Source: DASUTB01 sp036374835
GTDB taxonomy: Bacteria; Actinomycetota; Actinomycetes; Jiangellales; Jiangellaceae
Assembly (NCBI GenBank): GCA_036374835.1
Contig: DASUTB010000139.1
Coordinates: 1 to 38,885, forward strand
Direction of reading: 5' to 3'
DNA length: 38,885 nt
The position numbers and the translations under genes were made by a program. The notes beneath the pieces are model-generated. The model was not told the origin of the DNA. It was given only the letters and a program-made list of their open reading frames with translations, and made no database searches. This document shows positions 7,964 through 16,253 of the stretch, piece by piece; position 1 is the stretch's first letter; every line of letters starts with the position of its first letter.

Positions 7964-8851
7964 ATGATGCTCAACGAACTGCGGCGCCGCTACGTTGCCG
8001 ACATCGTTCCCGATGCGACCTGGCGCGAAGTGATGGTGGCGGGCGTCCGCTGCGAAGCGATCGTGGCAGGCAACGGGCCGCCAGTCGTCCTCATGCATGG
8101 CGGCCTCGACTCCTGCCTGCAATGGGTCCCGATCCTGTCGACGCTCTCTGCCCGGTTGCGGTGCTACGTGCCCGAGCGTCCCAGCAACGGCGCGTCGGAT
8201 GCGTTCGACTACCGCGGTCTGGACGGCGACTTCCGCAGCCACGCCGCGGGTGTCGTCGCCGACATGTTCGACGGTCTCGACATCGATCAAGCTCCCCTGG
8301 TGGGCAACTCGATGGGAGGTCTGTTCTCCCTCGCGTTCGCCACCGCCCATCCCGATCGGGTGGAGCGCGTCGTCTTCGTCGGCGTGCCCGCAGGACAGGA
8401 GGACCACGCCCTCCCGGCACCGGTGCGGATGATGGCCCACCCTCTCACGCGCCAGCTCATCGCGCGGCTGTCGGCCCGCGCCGGTCCACGCGACACCCGG
8501 CGGATCGTGCGGCAACTCATCATGGCCCGCCCCGACCGGTATCCCGAACCCCTCCTGGAAATCGCCACTGCGACCACGCGGCGCAACGCGCGCGCATGGC
8601 GCGACTTCGCCAGCCGAATGGCGGCCGGTGGATCCCTCCGGGCCGATCTGCGCTCCAGCGACTGGCTTGGTGATCTCAACGTTCCGGCGAGCTACATCGT
8701 TGGCAGTCGCGACGCCTTCGGCACCGCGCAGAGCATCCAACAACTCGCCGCCGGCATCGGCGCGGGCGTCACCGTCATCCCCGACGCCGGACACCTGCCC
8801 TGGCTCGACGAACCCGACCTCGTAACCGACGCGATCGTGAACAGCCTCTAA
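7964..8851 (+). CDS. Alpha/beta-fold hydrolase
   Basis: About 295 residues. The classical fold is clear: oxyanion strand VVLMHGGLDS near residue 44, nucleophile elbow GNSMGG (Ser), an acid in the VGSRDAFGTA stretch and catalytic His in AGHLPWLDEPD near the C-terminus. Substrate is not predictable; relatives include carboxylesterases and meta-cleavage hydrolases. The ATG at 7964 is chosen because GAAGGGG precedes it at good spacing and the promoter -10 lies only 15 bp before the earlier ATG at 7946. It is probably repressed by the divergent TetR protein and possibly co-transcribed with the membrane protein 5 bp downstream. Confidence 0.88.
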   Translation: MMLNELRRRYVADIVPDATWREVMVAGVRCEAIVAGNGPPVVLMHGGLDSCLQWVPILSTLSARLRCYVPERPSNGASDAFDYRGLDGDFRSHAAGVVADMFDGLDIDQAPLVGNSMGGLFSLAFATAHPDRVERVVFVGVPAGQEDHALPAPVRMMAHPLTRQLIARLSARAGPRDTRRIVRQLIMARPDRYPEPLLEIATATTRRNARAWRDFASRMAAGGSLRADLRSSDWLGDLNVPASYIVGSRDAFGTAQSIQQLAAGIGAGVTVIPDAGHLPWLDEPDLVTDAIVNSL

Positions 8852-8855
8852 GTTC

Positions 8856-9611
8856 GTGAACGCGCGTCCAGGCACGGACCCGGCGCGATGTCCCGCAACA
8901 CGACGCCAGATGCGGACCGGTGAACGGTGCCTCCGCCCCAACCCACGGCGATGGGACAACGGGACCCGTCGTTGCTGGTCGAAGACCGTTGGCGCGTTCG
9001 CCGGAGCGGTGTCCGCGCTGGCGTTCACCGCACTGCACGGCGTGCTGATCGTCAACATCTGGGACAGAACTGCCGCGATGATGCTCGCGGGCGCGCTGTG
9101 TGGCAGCTGCCTGGTATGGAGCTACACGAGTGCGCGAGACAGACCATCTGCGATGGGCTGGCTGGCCTACAACGGCCTCCACGTGGCACTGCTCGTCGCG
9201 CTAGGTCCTACCTCGCTCCTCCTGCTCGAACCGACCGCCTCCATGGGCGAGCTCATCGCATCAGCCGATCAGCTCGGCGACCTAGTTCCCTCAGCGCTGC
9301 CACTGATGGCGGTGGCGTCGGCGGCCGGCACCACCGTCGTGTGGGCGACATCGGGTCGTACATTCGGGTCGCTTCCGTCCGTGTGCACCACCCAAGTGCT
9401 GCTGGTCGTCCTCGTCGGCCACAATTTCGCCATTCTCGGCCTCGTGGAGATTTCCGACGTGCGCGCCGCACTCGGGTCGTTCCTTGGGGTAACGCTTTTC
9501 CTGGGAGCGTCGTTCGCGTTCGCGTACCTACTGCTCGACGCCGTCGCCGCTCGCATCGCTACACACAGGAGCACGCCAGGCAGGTCATGCAGTTATCCGC
9601 GCGATCCTTGA
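8856..9611 (+). CDS. Multi-pass membrane protein of unknown function
   Basis: Up to 251 residues with six likely membrane helices, including GAVSALAFTALHGVLIV, the LAGALCGSCLVWSY stretch, LHVALLVALGPTSLLLL, LPLMAVASAAGTTVVWA, TQVLLVVLVGHNFAILGLV and GVTLFLGASFAFAYLLL. The N-terminal 40 residues are Arg-rich and may not be translated: an in-frame ATG at 8910 is an alternative start. It begins 5 bp after the hydrolase stop and may form an operon with it. I do not recognise the family. Confidence 0.65.
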   Translation: MNARPGTDPARCPATRRQMRTGERCLRPNPRRWDNGTRRCWSKTVGAFAGAVSALAFTALHGVLIVNIWDRTAAMMLAGALCGSCLVWSYTSARDRPSAMGWLAYNGLHVALLVALGPTSLLLLEPTASMGELIASADQLGDLVPSALPLMAVASAAGTTVVWATSGRTFGSLPSVCTTQVLLVVLVGHNFAILGLVEISDVRAALGSFLGVTLFLGASFAFAYLLLDAVAARIATHRSTPGRSCSYPRDP

Positions 9612-9809
9612 TAGCACCCGCGCTCGACGGGCTGGTCGGTTCGATGTCTTCGAAGCGAACTGTCGACGGGAGCTCCCGCTTGTGCGGCCGGCCAGGCTGA
9701 CGGCTCCCTACCTGCCACGACGAGTGCGCCGCCGGCGAGGAGCGCCCCTTGTCCAATGGACGTCGCGGTCATTATGCGACCGTATTCCCGCCGGGGGGCG
9801 CAGCCAGCC

Positions 9810-9818
9810 GGCAAACGG
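9810..9818 (+). repeat. 9-bp direct repeat, right side of the inner insertion
   Basis: Second copy of GGCAAACGG (first at 6592-6600). Transposase coding resumes directly after it at codon 177 (CTG). Confidence 0.8.
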
Positions 9819-10241
9819 CTGGGTCGGATGCGTGCGCAAGTGGCCGGTGCGCCGGCCAGCGCGCAGCTGGTCAGCTTCGCCGCCAGTGTGATCGAGAAGG
9901 GCTCGACGATCCACACCGACGGCACCCGCACCTATCGTCAACTCGCCGACATGGGCTACACCCACGACTACGTCCTGGGCTATCAAGCCGAGGACCCCAA
10001 GACCGTGCTACCCGGCGTGCACCTGATCGCGTCGCTGCTCAAACGATGGCTGCTCGGAACCCTGCACCACCGCGTCAGCGACGAGCACCTGTCCTACTAC
10101 CTCGATGAGTACACCTTCCGCTTCAACCGCCGCACCGCCACGCGCCGTGGGCTCTTGTTCTATCGGCTCCTTCAGCAAGCCGTCGCCACCGACCCTCATC
10201 CCCTCTATGAGCTGGTCAAACCCGGAGATCCCGGCTGGTGA
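9819..10241 (+). pseudogene. IS1595 transposase, C-terminal part
   Basis: The remaining 140 codons, in phase with the N-terminal part at 6073-6600 once the insertion is removed. The second catalytic aspartate is in STIHTDGTRTYRQL. The C-terminal block HHRVSDEHLSYYLDEYTFRF-NRR is the family signature region. An ATG at 9756 opens the same frame within the inserted DNA, so a C-terminal fragment could in principle be translated, but it would lack the zinc domain. Confidence 0.9.
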
Positions 10242-10244
10242 ACT

Positions 10245-10278
10245 TCACTCAAGCAGATATGCAGAACATACGTTCGAG
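10245..10278 (-). repeat. Right terminal inverted repeat of the IS1595 element
   Basis: 34 bp, pairing with 6025-6058 at 31 of 34 positions. It starts 3 bp after the transposase stop codon. Confidence 0.88.
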
Positions 10279-10533
10279 TCAAGTCATGTAGTGTGCCTCG
10301 GCCTTCTGGCGGAGTTTCCGGGCTGATGCGTGACAGAGAGTTCGATCTCGAGCATCGCAGCGTCCCACTGGAGGCCCGGTCATCGCGACGCGGCACCGGC
10401 CGGGTCTGACGAGACACCCGGTCATCGAGCTGGCCGGCGCCAGCTCTGAGCGCCGCTGTGCCGGTGGACGTTCAGATGTGAGACGGCCCGGCGGCGTCGG
10501 TCGGCGCCCTTGCCCTGGTCGACTGCCTGGCAG
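10279..10533. other. Right flank of the IS, no supported gene
   Basis: 255 bp of normal base composition between the IS end and the HxlR gene stop. A 27-codon frame from an ATG at about 10326 (MRDREFDLEHRSVPLEARSS and a few more codons) is too short to call. It could be debris of a gene broken when the IS arrived. Confidence 0.5.
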
Positions 10534-11031
10534 CTACGAGGAGTTGGTGACAGCGAGGTAGGCCGCGTTCAGGCGCTCGCGAACACTAGGTGATCGCGCT
10601 GGGGTATCAAAGCCTAGGTGTTCGCGGCGAAGCTCGTCCATGAACTCCTGCCACAGCGCGGGGCCGCCTTGTTCGAGCAGCTCGGCGCGAACGCGCAGCG
10701 CGCGGCTCGTGGGCCGGTGGCGAAGCCCCCAGCTGCCGAGCTGCGCGAACACGGGCACGAGTTGGATCGCGGGTTCGGTCAGGCTGTAGCGCGCCCGCTG
10801 GCCGGGCCGCGTGTCCTCACGGGTGAGCAGTCCCGACTCGACGAGTCGCTTGAGTCGGTCGGCGAGAATATTTGAGGCGATCCCCTCGATTGAGCCGGCC
10901 TGCAGCTCTCGGAAATAGCGGCGGTCTCCGAAGACGATGTCGCGGAGGACGATCAGGCTCCAGCGATCGCCGAACACCTCGATGGCGGCGTTGATCGGGC
11001 ACCCCGACCGCGGCTCATAGTCTTTGCCCAT
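10534..11031 (-). CDS. HxlR-family transcriptional regulator
   Basis: A 165-residue winged-helix regulator. The HxlR signature is clear: cysteine near the N-terminus (SGCPINAAIEVFGDRWSLIV), then LRDIVFGDRRYFRELQ, the recognition region SNILADRLKRLVESGLLTRE and a wing at GQRARYSLTEPA. The C-terminal 50 residues extend beyond the usual 110-residue core, as in several actinobacterial members. It is divergent from a metallo-beta-lactamase-fold gene with direct repeats between, so it probably represses that gene. A conserved Cys in this family can sense oxidants or electrophiles, but that is inference here. Confidence 0.92.
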   Translation of the reverse strand: MGKDYEPRSGCPINAAIEVFGDRWSLIVLRDIVFGDRRYFRELQAGSIEGIASNILADRLKRLVESGLLTREDTRPGQRARYSLTEPAIQLVPVFAQLGSWGLRHRPTSRALRVRAELLEQGGPALWQEFMDELRREHLGFDTPARSPSVRERLNAAYLAVTNSS

Positions 11032-11036
11032 ACTGC

Positions 11037-11089
11037 TTGCAATCTACCACCGCGAGGTACTACTGTCGCCACAAGCGGTTGCAAACTAC
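11037..11089. promoter_or_regulatory. Direct-repeat operator between hxlR and the MBL gene
   Basis: TTGCAATCTAC at 11037-11047 and TTGCAAACTAC at 11079-11089, 42 bp apart (four helical turns), 10 of 11 bases identical. Their position just before both genes makes them candidate HxlR sites. Confidence 0.6.
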
Positions 11090-11105
11090 AAGCGGAGGGG
11101 GCGCC

Positions 11106-11936
11106 GTGCTGAGGCAGGTCGCGGAGGGTGTGCTGGTCCACGAGAGCGAGGTCATACAGAGCAACGCCGTCGTCGTGCAAGGCCGGACCGGGGTGTTGCT
11201 CATCGACCCCGGAATTCGGGGCGACGAAATGGCCCAAATCGCGAGCGACCTTCACGAATTGGGCCAGCCCGTTGTGGCAGGCTTCTCGACGCATCCTGAC
11301 TGGGATCACGCGCTCTGGCACGCCAAGCTCGGCGAAGCGCCCCGTTACGGTACAGCCCGTTGCGCGGCTTATCTCCGCGATCTGCTGTCGGACGCGAGTT
11401 GGAAGGCCCGCCTCGCCGAGGGGTTACCGCCGGAATTCGCCGAGGAGATACCACTGGACCTGTTCGGCCTCATTACCGGTCTGCCCGCCGGGACTGCACG
11501 GATTCCTTGGGATGGTCCTCAAGTCCGGATTATCGAGCATCAAGCGCATGCACCAGGCCACGCGGCGCTGTTGATCGAGGATCGCAGGGTTCTCGTCGCC
11601 GGCGACATGCTTTCCGATGTCTTAGTCCCGATGCCCGACCTGGACGCCACTGACCCGATCGAGGACTACCTCGCCGCGTTGCGGTTGTTCGAGGGCGTGG
11701 CGGACGACGTCGATGTCCTCATCCCCGGCCACGGGTCCGTCGGCGGACATGATCAGGTGCACGCACGGATCGAACTAGATCGCGCGTACGTGCAGGCCCT
11801 GCTTGACGGCGGTGTTCCCGACGACCCGCGGATCGGCTCATCGGCCAAGCCTGGCTGGGAATGGGTGAGCGACGTGCACGCATGGCAACACCAGCGCCTC
11901 GCCCAAGGAAGAGAGCGCGACGGGACGCCCGGATAG
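11106..11936 (+). CDS. Metallo-beta-lactamase-fold hydrolase
   Basis: 276 residues from the GTG at 11106, which follows GGAGGGG at 5-nt spacing. The MBL fold is shown by VLLIDPGIRG, STHPDWDHALWHAKLG, the GHAALLIEDRRVLVAGD block and LIPGHGSVGG near the C-terminus. The metal motif reads H-P-D-W-D-H, so the second His of HxHxDH is Asp. This would alter the zinc-1 site and may mean a one-metal or redox-type enzyme. It is divergent from an HxlR regulator; together they look like a small stress-responsive detoxification pair. Substrate unknown. Confidence 0.87.
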   Translation: MLRQVAEGVLVHESEVIQSNAVVVQGRTGVLLIDPGIRGDEMAQIASDLHELGQPVVAGFSTHPDWDHALWHAKLGEAPRYGTARCAAYLRDLLSDASWKARLAEGLPPEFAEEIPLDLFGLITGLPAGTARIPWDGPQVRIIEHQAHAPGHAALLIEDRRVLVAGDMLSDVLVPMPDLDATDPIEDYLAALRLFEGVADDVDVLIPGHGSVGGHDQVHARIELDRAYVQALLDGGVPDDPRIGSSAKPGWEWVSDVHAWQHQRLAQGRERDGTPG

Positions 11937-12000
11937 CGATCCGCTTGCGACGAAAGACGACCCTGCCAAAGTTGACTCAAGACACATAGCGTCGTTTTGC

Positions 12001-12900
12001 TCAGCCGGAGCGGTGAAGCGTGGCAGACGCCGCGTCCGTCACAGCCCTCGTCAGAGCGTCGAGTACAGGTGAGTGGAGTCGCCAGCGCTGCCAGTGGAGT
12101 GGCACATCGAGAAAACGACCCGGCGCCAGCTCGACGATCTCGTTGTGATCGAGAGCCTTGCCGACGAGATGCTCCGGGACCATGCCCCAGCCGAGGCCGA
12201 GGCGGGCGGCATCCAGGAATCCGCGGCTCGACGGCAGGTAGGTGATCGTCGGGTCGAGCCGCTTGCCGGTGAGCAGGGCCAGGAACCGGTGCTGGAGGCC
12301 GTCCTTGCGGTTGTACATCAGTGTCGGTGCCAGGGCGAGCGACTTCGGGTCCGGCCCGTCCGGGAAGTAGTGCGCCGCGAACTCCGGCGCGGCGACGGCC
12401 AGGTAGCGCATGGCGCCGAGCGGTTCGGTGCGGCAGCCCTGCACGGCGGTCGGCTCGGTCGTGACGGCGGCCATGACCGTCCCTTCCCGCAGCAGTGCGA
12501 TGGAGTGGTCCTGGTCTTCGGCGCGGATGTCGAATGTCACGGCGTACTCGGCGGGTATGGCGGCGAGTGCGTCCAGGAACCAGGTGGACAGCGAATCCGC
12601 GTTGACCGCCAGGGCAAGGCGCAGCGGCTCGGCCGACTCATCGGCAGCGAGGTCGGCAAGGGCCTCCCGCTCGAGCAGCCGGGTCTGGTTCGCGAGCCGC
12701 AGCAGCACTCTGCCGGCATCGGTGGGCTCGACTGGGCGGCTGCGGCGGACGACGACCTGGCCGAGCTGCGACTCGAGCGCCTTGACACGCTGGCTCACCG
12801 CCGAAGGAGTGACGTGCAGCCGGTGGGCCGCGGCCTCGAAGCTGCCCTCGTTGACGACGGCGGAGAAGGCCGCCAGTTGCGCATGGTCCAAGCTGCTCAT
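12001..12900 (-). CDS. lysG: LysR-family regulator, LysG/ArgP type
   Basis: 299 residues. An N-terminal winged helix (LAAFSAVVNEGSFEAAAHRL then VTPSAVSQRVKALESQLG) is followed by a substrate-binding domain from about residue 90. The ALESQLGQVVVRRSRP and PSSRGFLDAARLGLGWGMVP stretches match the LysG/ArgP (IciA) subgroup, which senses intracellular lysine or arginine and activates the divergent exporter. The divergent LysE-family gene and the intergenic palindrome support this. The symbol is assigned by family and context; the inducing amino acid is not shown by the sequence. Confidence 0.9.
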   Translation of the reverse strand: MSSLDHAQLAAFSAVVNEGSFEAAAHRLHVTPSAVSQRVKALESQLGQVVVRRSRPVEPTDAGRVLLRLANQTRLLEREALADLAADESAEPLRLALAVNADSLSTWFLDALAAIPAEYAVTFDIRAEDQDHSIALLREGTVMAAVTTEPTAVQGCRTEPLGAMRYLAVAAPEFAAHYFPDGPDPKSLALAPTLMYNRKDGLQHRFLALLTGKRLDPTITYLPSSRGFLDAARLGLGWGMVPEHLVGKALDHNEIVELAPGRFLDVPLHWQRWRLHSPVLDALTRAVTDAASATLHRSG

Positions 12901-12908
12901 GAAGTAAT

Positions 12909-12934
12909 GCTAATGCAAATGAAGCAACATTAGC
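12909..12934. promoter_or_regulatory. LysG-type operator
   Basis: GCTAATG (12909-12915) and CATTAGC (12928-12934) form an exact 7-bp inverted repeat with a 12-bp spacer, just upstream of the lysG start. It is the only strong dyad in the AT-rich divergent spacer and the expected LysR-type site. Confidence 0.7.
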
Positions 12935-12969
12935 TGGACTACAGAGAAGAGCAGACCTACTTTCAATAT

Positions 12970-13563
12970 GTGTCCGCCTCTCTCATCGGCTTCGCCACCG
13001 GCCTGACCCTCATCATCGCGATCGGCGCGCAGAATGCGTTCGTCCTCCGGCAGGGCATCCGGCGCGAACACGTCCTGCCCGTCGTGCTCGTGTGCTCGCT
13101 CGCCGATGCCGCCCTGATCAGCGCCGGGGCAGCAGGGCTCGGCGTGCTCGTCGAAAAGTACGGCGCCGTCACCGAACTGATCCGGTACGGAGGCGCGGCG
13201 TTCCTGCTGGGCTACGCCCTCCTTGCGGCGCGACGGGCGGTGCGTCCCGGCACGCTCACACCCAGCGCGCAGGCGGCCGGATCGGTACGCACGGCGCTCC
13301 TGACCTGCCTGGCGTTCACGTTCCTCAACCCGCACGTGTACCTCGACACTGTCGTGCTGCTCGGTTCGCTCGCGCACCAGCAGGACGGTCCGTGGCTGTT
13401 CGTGGCCGGCGCCGTCACCGCGAGCTTCACCTGGTTCTTCGCGCTGGGTTATGGTGCCAGCTCGCTCGGCCGGTTCTTCGCCGACCCACGGTCATGGCGG
13501 ATCCTCGACGGGGTGATCGCGGCAGTGATGGCAGCCCTGGCCGTCCGCCTCCTGATGGCCTGA
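12970..13563 (+). CDS. lysE: LysE/ArgO-family amino-acid exporter
   Basis: 197 residues, six membrane helices, inner-membrane exporter of basic amino acids. The family signature is obvious: GFATGLTLIIAIGAQNAFVL with RQGIRREHVLPVV following (residues 5-37), and the central FTFLNPHVYLDTVVLLGSLA. The GTG at 12970 gives the standard start. It is divergent from the lysG regulator, which should activate it when lysine, arginine or a toxic analogue accumulates. LysE and ArgO cannot be told apart by sequence alone. Confidence 0.92.
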   Translation: MSASLIGFATGLTLIIAIGAQNAFVLRQGIRREHVLPVVLVCSLADAALISAGAAGLGVLVEKYGAVTELIRYGGAAFLLGYALLAARRAVRPGTLTPSAQAAGSVRTALLTCLAFTFLNPHVYLDTVVLLGSLAHQQDGPWLFVAGAVTASFTWFFALGYGASSLGRFFADPRSWRILDGVIAAVMAALAVRLLMA

Positions 13564-13578
13564 CTGTGCCCTGGTGCG

Positions 13579-16197
13579 CTATGCCGCGCCGAACGAGTTG
13601 AACGCGCACCAGGCGACGAACTGCTTGGGATCAGAGCGGTCGATGCCCGCTCGCGCTGTGTGGAGCGCGTGGGCGAAGGAGCTGCCCTCGGCAACGGCGC
13701 GATGGAACTCCCGCAGCAGCGGTACGAGATCCTTGTCGGGGACGACGACAGAGCTGGCCAAGACGCCCGCCGCACCCTTGGCCATCAGCGTGCTGACGAA
13801 CCCGAGCATCTCGTTGCCGTCGTACGACGCGTCCCTGCCGGACTCGCACGCCGCGAGCACCACCCGGTGCGGCACGTAGGCGCGCTGGTGCAGCTCGTGG
13901 ACGGTGAGAAAGCCGTCGCTGAGCAGCAGCCGGGAGAACGTCGGGTTGTCCGCGCGGATGTAGCAGTGGCAGGCCAGGTGTGCGAGCGACGCGCCGTCCA
14001 TCGCCGCGGTGACGGCGGCCATCGTGCTCTCGGGTGGCGCGATGACGACCGCGTCGTCGTACAACGCGGCCAACTCTTCGATCTCGTCGTGCGCGCCGGC
14101 CAGCTCGGGTCCGGCGGCGAGTACGACCTGGCCGGACGGTCGCACTTGGGACGCCGCCCTGCTCTGTGCCCACATCGAGCCCGACGGGGCGAGCGCGACC
14201 GGTCCGGAATGCAGCGCGGTCCACGGCAGCGAGTGCAGACCGCGGACGGGGATGATGACCAGCTCGGCGTCGTCGGCGACATTCAGCGGCTCGACGAGTG
14301 TTGCGGTGAGCCGGCCGATGACCTCGTCCGCGTTCGCGAGCATGGTGGCGGCGGTCTGCCCCTCCGCGCGGGGCCGGGCGAGGTACCGCAGGTAGAAGAG
14401 CAGGCGCTCGGCTTGGTCGAGCACGCGATCGAGCGGTCCCAGGTTCACGATGCGCGTCCGCCGCGGTTCCAGGATTGCCGCGACGAGTTCGCCGTCGAGC
14501 ACGTCGAGCTCGACGAGGATTCGACCGTCCAGCGCGCGCCGAAGCTCGGGAGCCGATAGCGCGTTACCAGGCTGCCCGGAGGTCTCCGTGCTCCAGGTCG
14601 CTCGGCGGATCCGCTGCTCGATCCGCCGTTGCCGGGCACGTAAGCCGGCCGGCTCGGTCCCGTTCTCCTGGCGGGCGGCGACCAACTCGGCATAGGCCGC
14701 GCGTAGTTCGCCGATGTCGTCTTCGATGTCCGCCGAGGGCTCCGGCTCGACGACCGACAGCGCCGCGGCTCGCGAGCGTTCCATCCATTCCAGGACTCGT
14801 GCGGCCGGCTGGCTGCCGATGCGCGAGGCGAGCCCGAGCCGGCCGATTTCCTCGCCATGGCCGGACGCGAGTGCGCGCAGCTCGATGGACGGCAGCGCTG
14901 CTCTATGCTTCGCCAGATCGTCCAGCCCGGAGCGAGTCAGCGACCGGACGCGGCCCGTTTGTCCCTGATCCCAGGCCGCGAGGGCAGCGGCATGCGTGCC
15001 CACCAGGCGGTTGAGCAGCGGCAGGCTCCGACTGAACTCATACGATCGTGTCCAGGACTTCTTTGCCAGGTTCTGCCGGCCGAACTTCGCGGCCACCCGG
15101 CCGGCAACGAGGTATGCGGTGACCGCATATGTCCGCATGCTCGCCCGCTCGAGCGCCTGCGCGGCCTTGCGTGCGCGCGGGACGTCACGTGATTCGATCG
15201 TGCCGCGACGAAGACTTGCCTCCAGCTCTACCGACGTCGCGCGGGCGGCTCCCCAGCCACGGCGCTGCCGGCGAAAGCTCGTTCTCGCCTGTTCCGCCTC
15301 GGCGACGGCCTCATCCAGCCGGTTCGACTGAAGTGCGAGCCAGGCCAGATTCAGCCTGGCTTCTGCCGCCATCAGCTCAGCCCCTGGCCCCTCCAGCACG
15401 CCGATGGCTTGGCGGGCATGTTCGAGCGCTTCGGGGAGCAGCCGGAGTTGCGTAAGCGCGTCCGAGTACTCCATAAGCAGCTCACCGGCTGGCAAGTCCA
15501 GCTTGTCGAACATCGCCTTGGCGGCCTCGAGCTGGGTTACACCTTCGGCCAACCGGCCGGAAAGCGCGGTGACCCACGCCCGGTTCTCGGCCACGATCGC
15601 GGCATAGACCGGACTGACTTGCTCCGCAGCCCGCTCTGCTTCATCGAACAGCGCGAGCGCTTCGGTGAACCGGCCCCGATGCGCCTGGAGGATGCCGAAG
15701 TTGGCCGCCGCCTTCGTACGAACCTGCAGTTCGAGGGTCGCGTCCCTCAACAGTTGAGCATAGAGGTGTGCTGCCGAAGCAAGATCACCGAGATTGGCTG
15801 CAAGCGTGGCGCGCTGGATGGTCAGTTCCGCGATCGCGTCGTGCGGAAGCAGCGGTTCTGCGGCGTCGAAGTCGCGGCGTGCGGCCGATAGTCGGCCGCT
15901 TTCATGCTGGATCGCACCGCGGGTGACCAGCACCTCGCCGAGCAGGTGGTCGAATCCACTCTCGCGTGCGATCCGAGTCGCCGTGTTGAGCAGCCGGAGG
16001 GCGCGCCGGTGTTCCATGGCATAACGCTCCGCCCATCCCCAGGCTCGAAGCATGAGGCACAGCGCTTCGGTGTTGCCGCGTTGTCGCGCTTCGCGTACGA
16101 GTTCCGGAGCTTGCACGCGGAGCGTCGTAGGATCTGTGATCGCCTCCTGATACGCCGACTTCGCACGTATCAACAGGTCTTCGTCAAGATCTGTCAT
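13579..16197 (-). CDS. TPR-CHAT protein, candidate caspase-like protease
   Basis: 872 residues from the ATG at 16197. Roughly residues 10-500 are helical TPR-type repeats rich in Ala/Leu/Arg (for example EALCLMLRAWGWAERYAMEH, then LRLLNTATRIARESG and EALALFDEAERAAEQ). About residues 560-872 form a CHAT domain, the caspase-HetF-associated protease fold. The dyad is visible as H744 in LAHLACHCYIRADN and C784 in LAACESGRDASYDGNEMLG. There is no signal peptide or membrane helix. TPR-CHAT proteins act as regulated proteases whose TPR part binds a trigger. The gene is divergent, by 56 bp, from an S8 protease-sigma factor-small protein operon, which probably encodes its partners or substrates. Confidence 0.9.
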   Translation of the reverse strand: MTDLDEDLLIRAKSAYQEAITDPTTLRVQAPELVREARQRGNTEALCLMLRAWGWAERYAMEHRRALRLLNTATRIARESGFDHLLGEVLVTRGAIQHESGRLSAARRDFDAAEPLLPHDAIAELTIQRATLAANLGDLASAAHLYAQLLRDATLELQVRTKAAANFGILQAHRGRFTEALALFDEAERAAEQVSPVYAAIVAENRAWVTALSGRLAEGVTQLEAAKAMFDKLDLPAGELLMEYSDALTQLRLLPEALEHARQAIGVLEGPGAELMAAEARLNLAWLALQSNRLDEAVAEAEQARTSFRRQRRGWGAARATSVELEASLRRGTIESRDVPRARKAAQALERASMRTYAVTAYLVAGRVAAKFGRQNLAKKSWTRSYEFSRSLPLLNRLVGTHAAALAAWDQGQTGRVRSLTRSGLDDLAKHRAALPSIELRALASGHGEEIGRLGLASRIGSQPAARVLEWMERSRAAALSVVEPEPSADIEDDIGELRAAYAELVAARQENGTEPAGLRARQRRIEQRIRRATWSTETSGQPGNALSAPELRRALDGRILVELDVLDGELVAAILEPRRTRIVNLGPLDRVLDQAERLLFYLRYLARPRAEGQTAATMLANADEVIGRLTATLVEPLNVADDAELVIIPVRGLHSLPWTALHSGPVALAPSGSMWAQSRAASQVRPSGQVVLAAGPELAGAHDEIEELAALYDDAVVIAPPESTMAAVTAAMDGASLAHLACHCYIRADNPTFSRLLLSDGFLTVHELHQRAYVPHRVVLAACESGRDASYDGNEMLGFVSTLMAKGAAGVLASSVVVPDKDLVPLLREFHRAVAEGSSFAHALHTARAGIDRSDPKQFVAWCAFNSFGAA

Positions 16198-16253
16198 GGT
16201 AAGGGCCCCACCATCATGTCCGAGTAGTTTCGCCGACCAAGGGGAGATACACA

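Larger units (their letters stand above)
6601..9818. mobile_element. 3.2-kb insertion inside the IS1595 transposase
   Basis: A 3,218-bp segment (3,209 bp plus one repeat copy) that splits the transposase exactly between codons 176 and 177 and is bracketed by GGCAAACGG. It carries a DUF2637 gene cut off at the left junction, a small gene translationally coupled to it, a TetR/hydrolase divergon and a membrane protein. The last 198 bp before the right junction hold no gene I can support. The two ends show no inverted repeats and there is no integrase or transposase inside. It is therefore not an ordinary transposon. DUF2637 genes are typical of actinobacterial integrative and conjugative elements and plasmids, which suggests the segment came from such an element. 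Confidence 0.75.
6025..10278. mobile_element. IS1595-family insertion sequence, interrupted
   Basis: Bounded by 34-bp terminal inverted repeats (6025-6058 and 10245-10278), 31 of 34 positions matching. Removing the inner 3,218-bp insertion restores a 1,036-bp element with one 316-codon transposase, the normal size for the family. No target duplication is visible: the 8 bp outside the left end are CACCCTAT and outside the right end TCAAGTCA, so the flanks have probably been rearranged. The element cannot make an intact transposase now. Confidence 0.88.

Noticed and set aside
9593..9931. Minus-strand frame across the right junction of the insertion
   Set aside because: Spans the junction into antisense transposase; only a short helix-like start at 9769, not enough for a gene.
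10326..10410. Possible phage prohead-protease-like N-terminus right of the IS
   Set aside because: Only 27 codons and weak resemblance; no other phage genes nearby.
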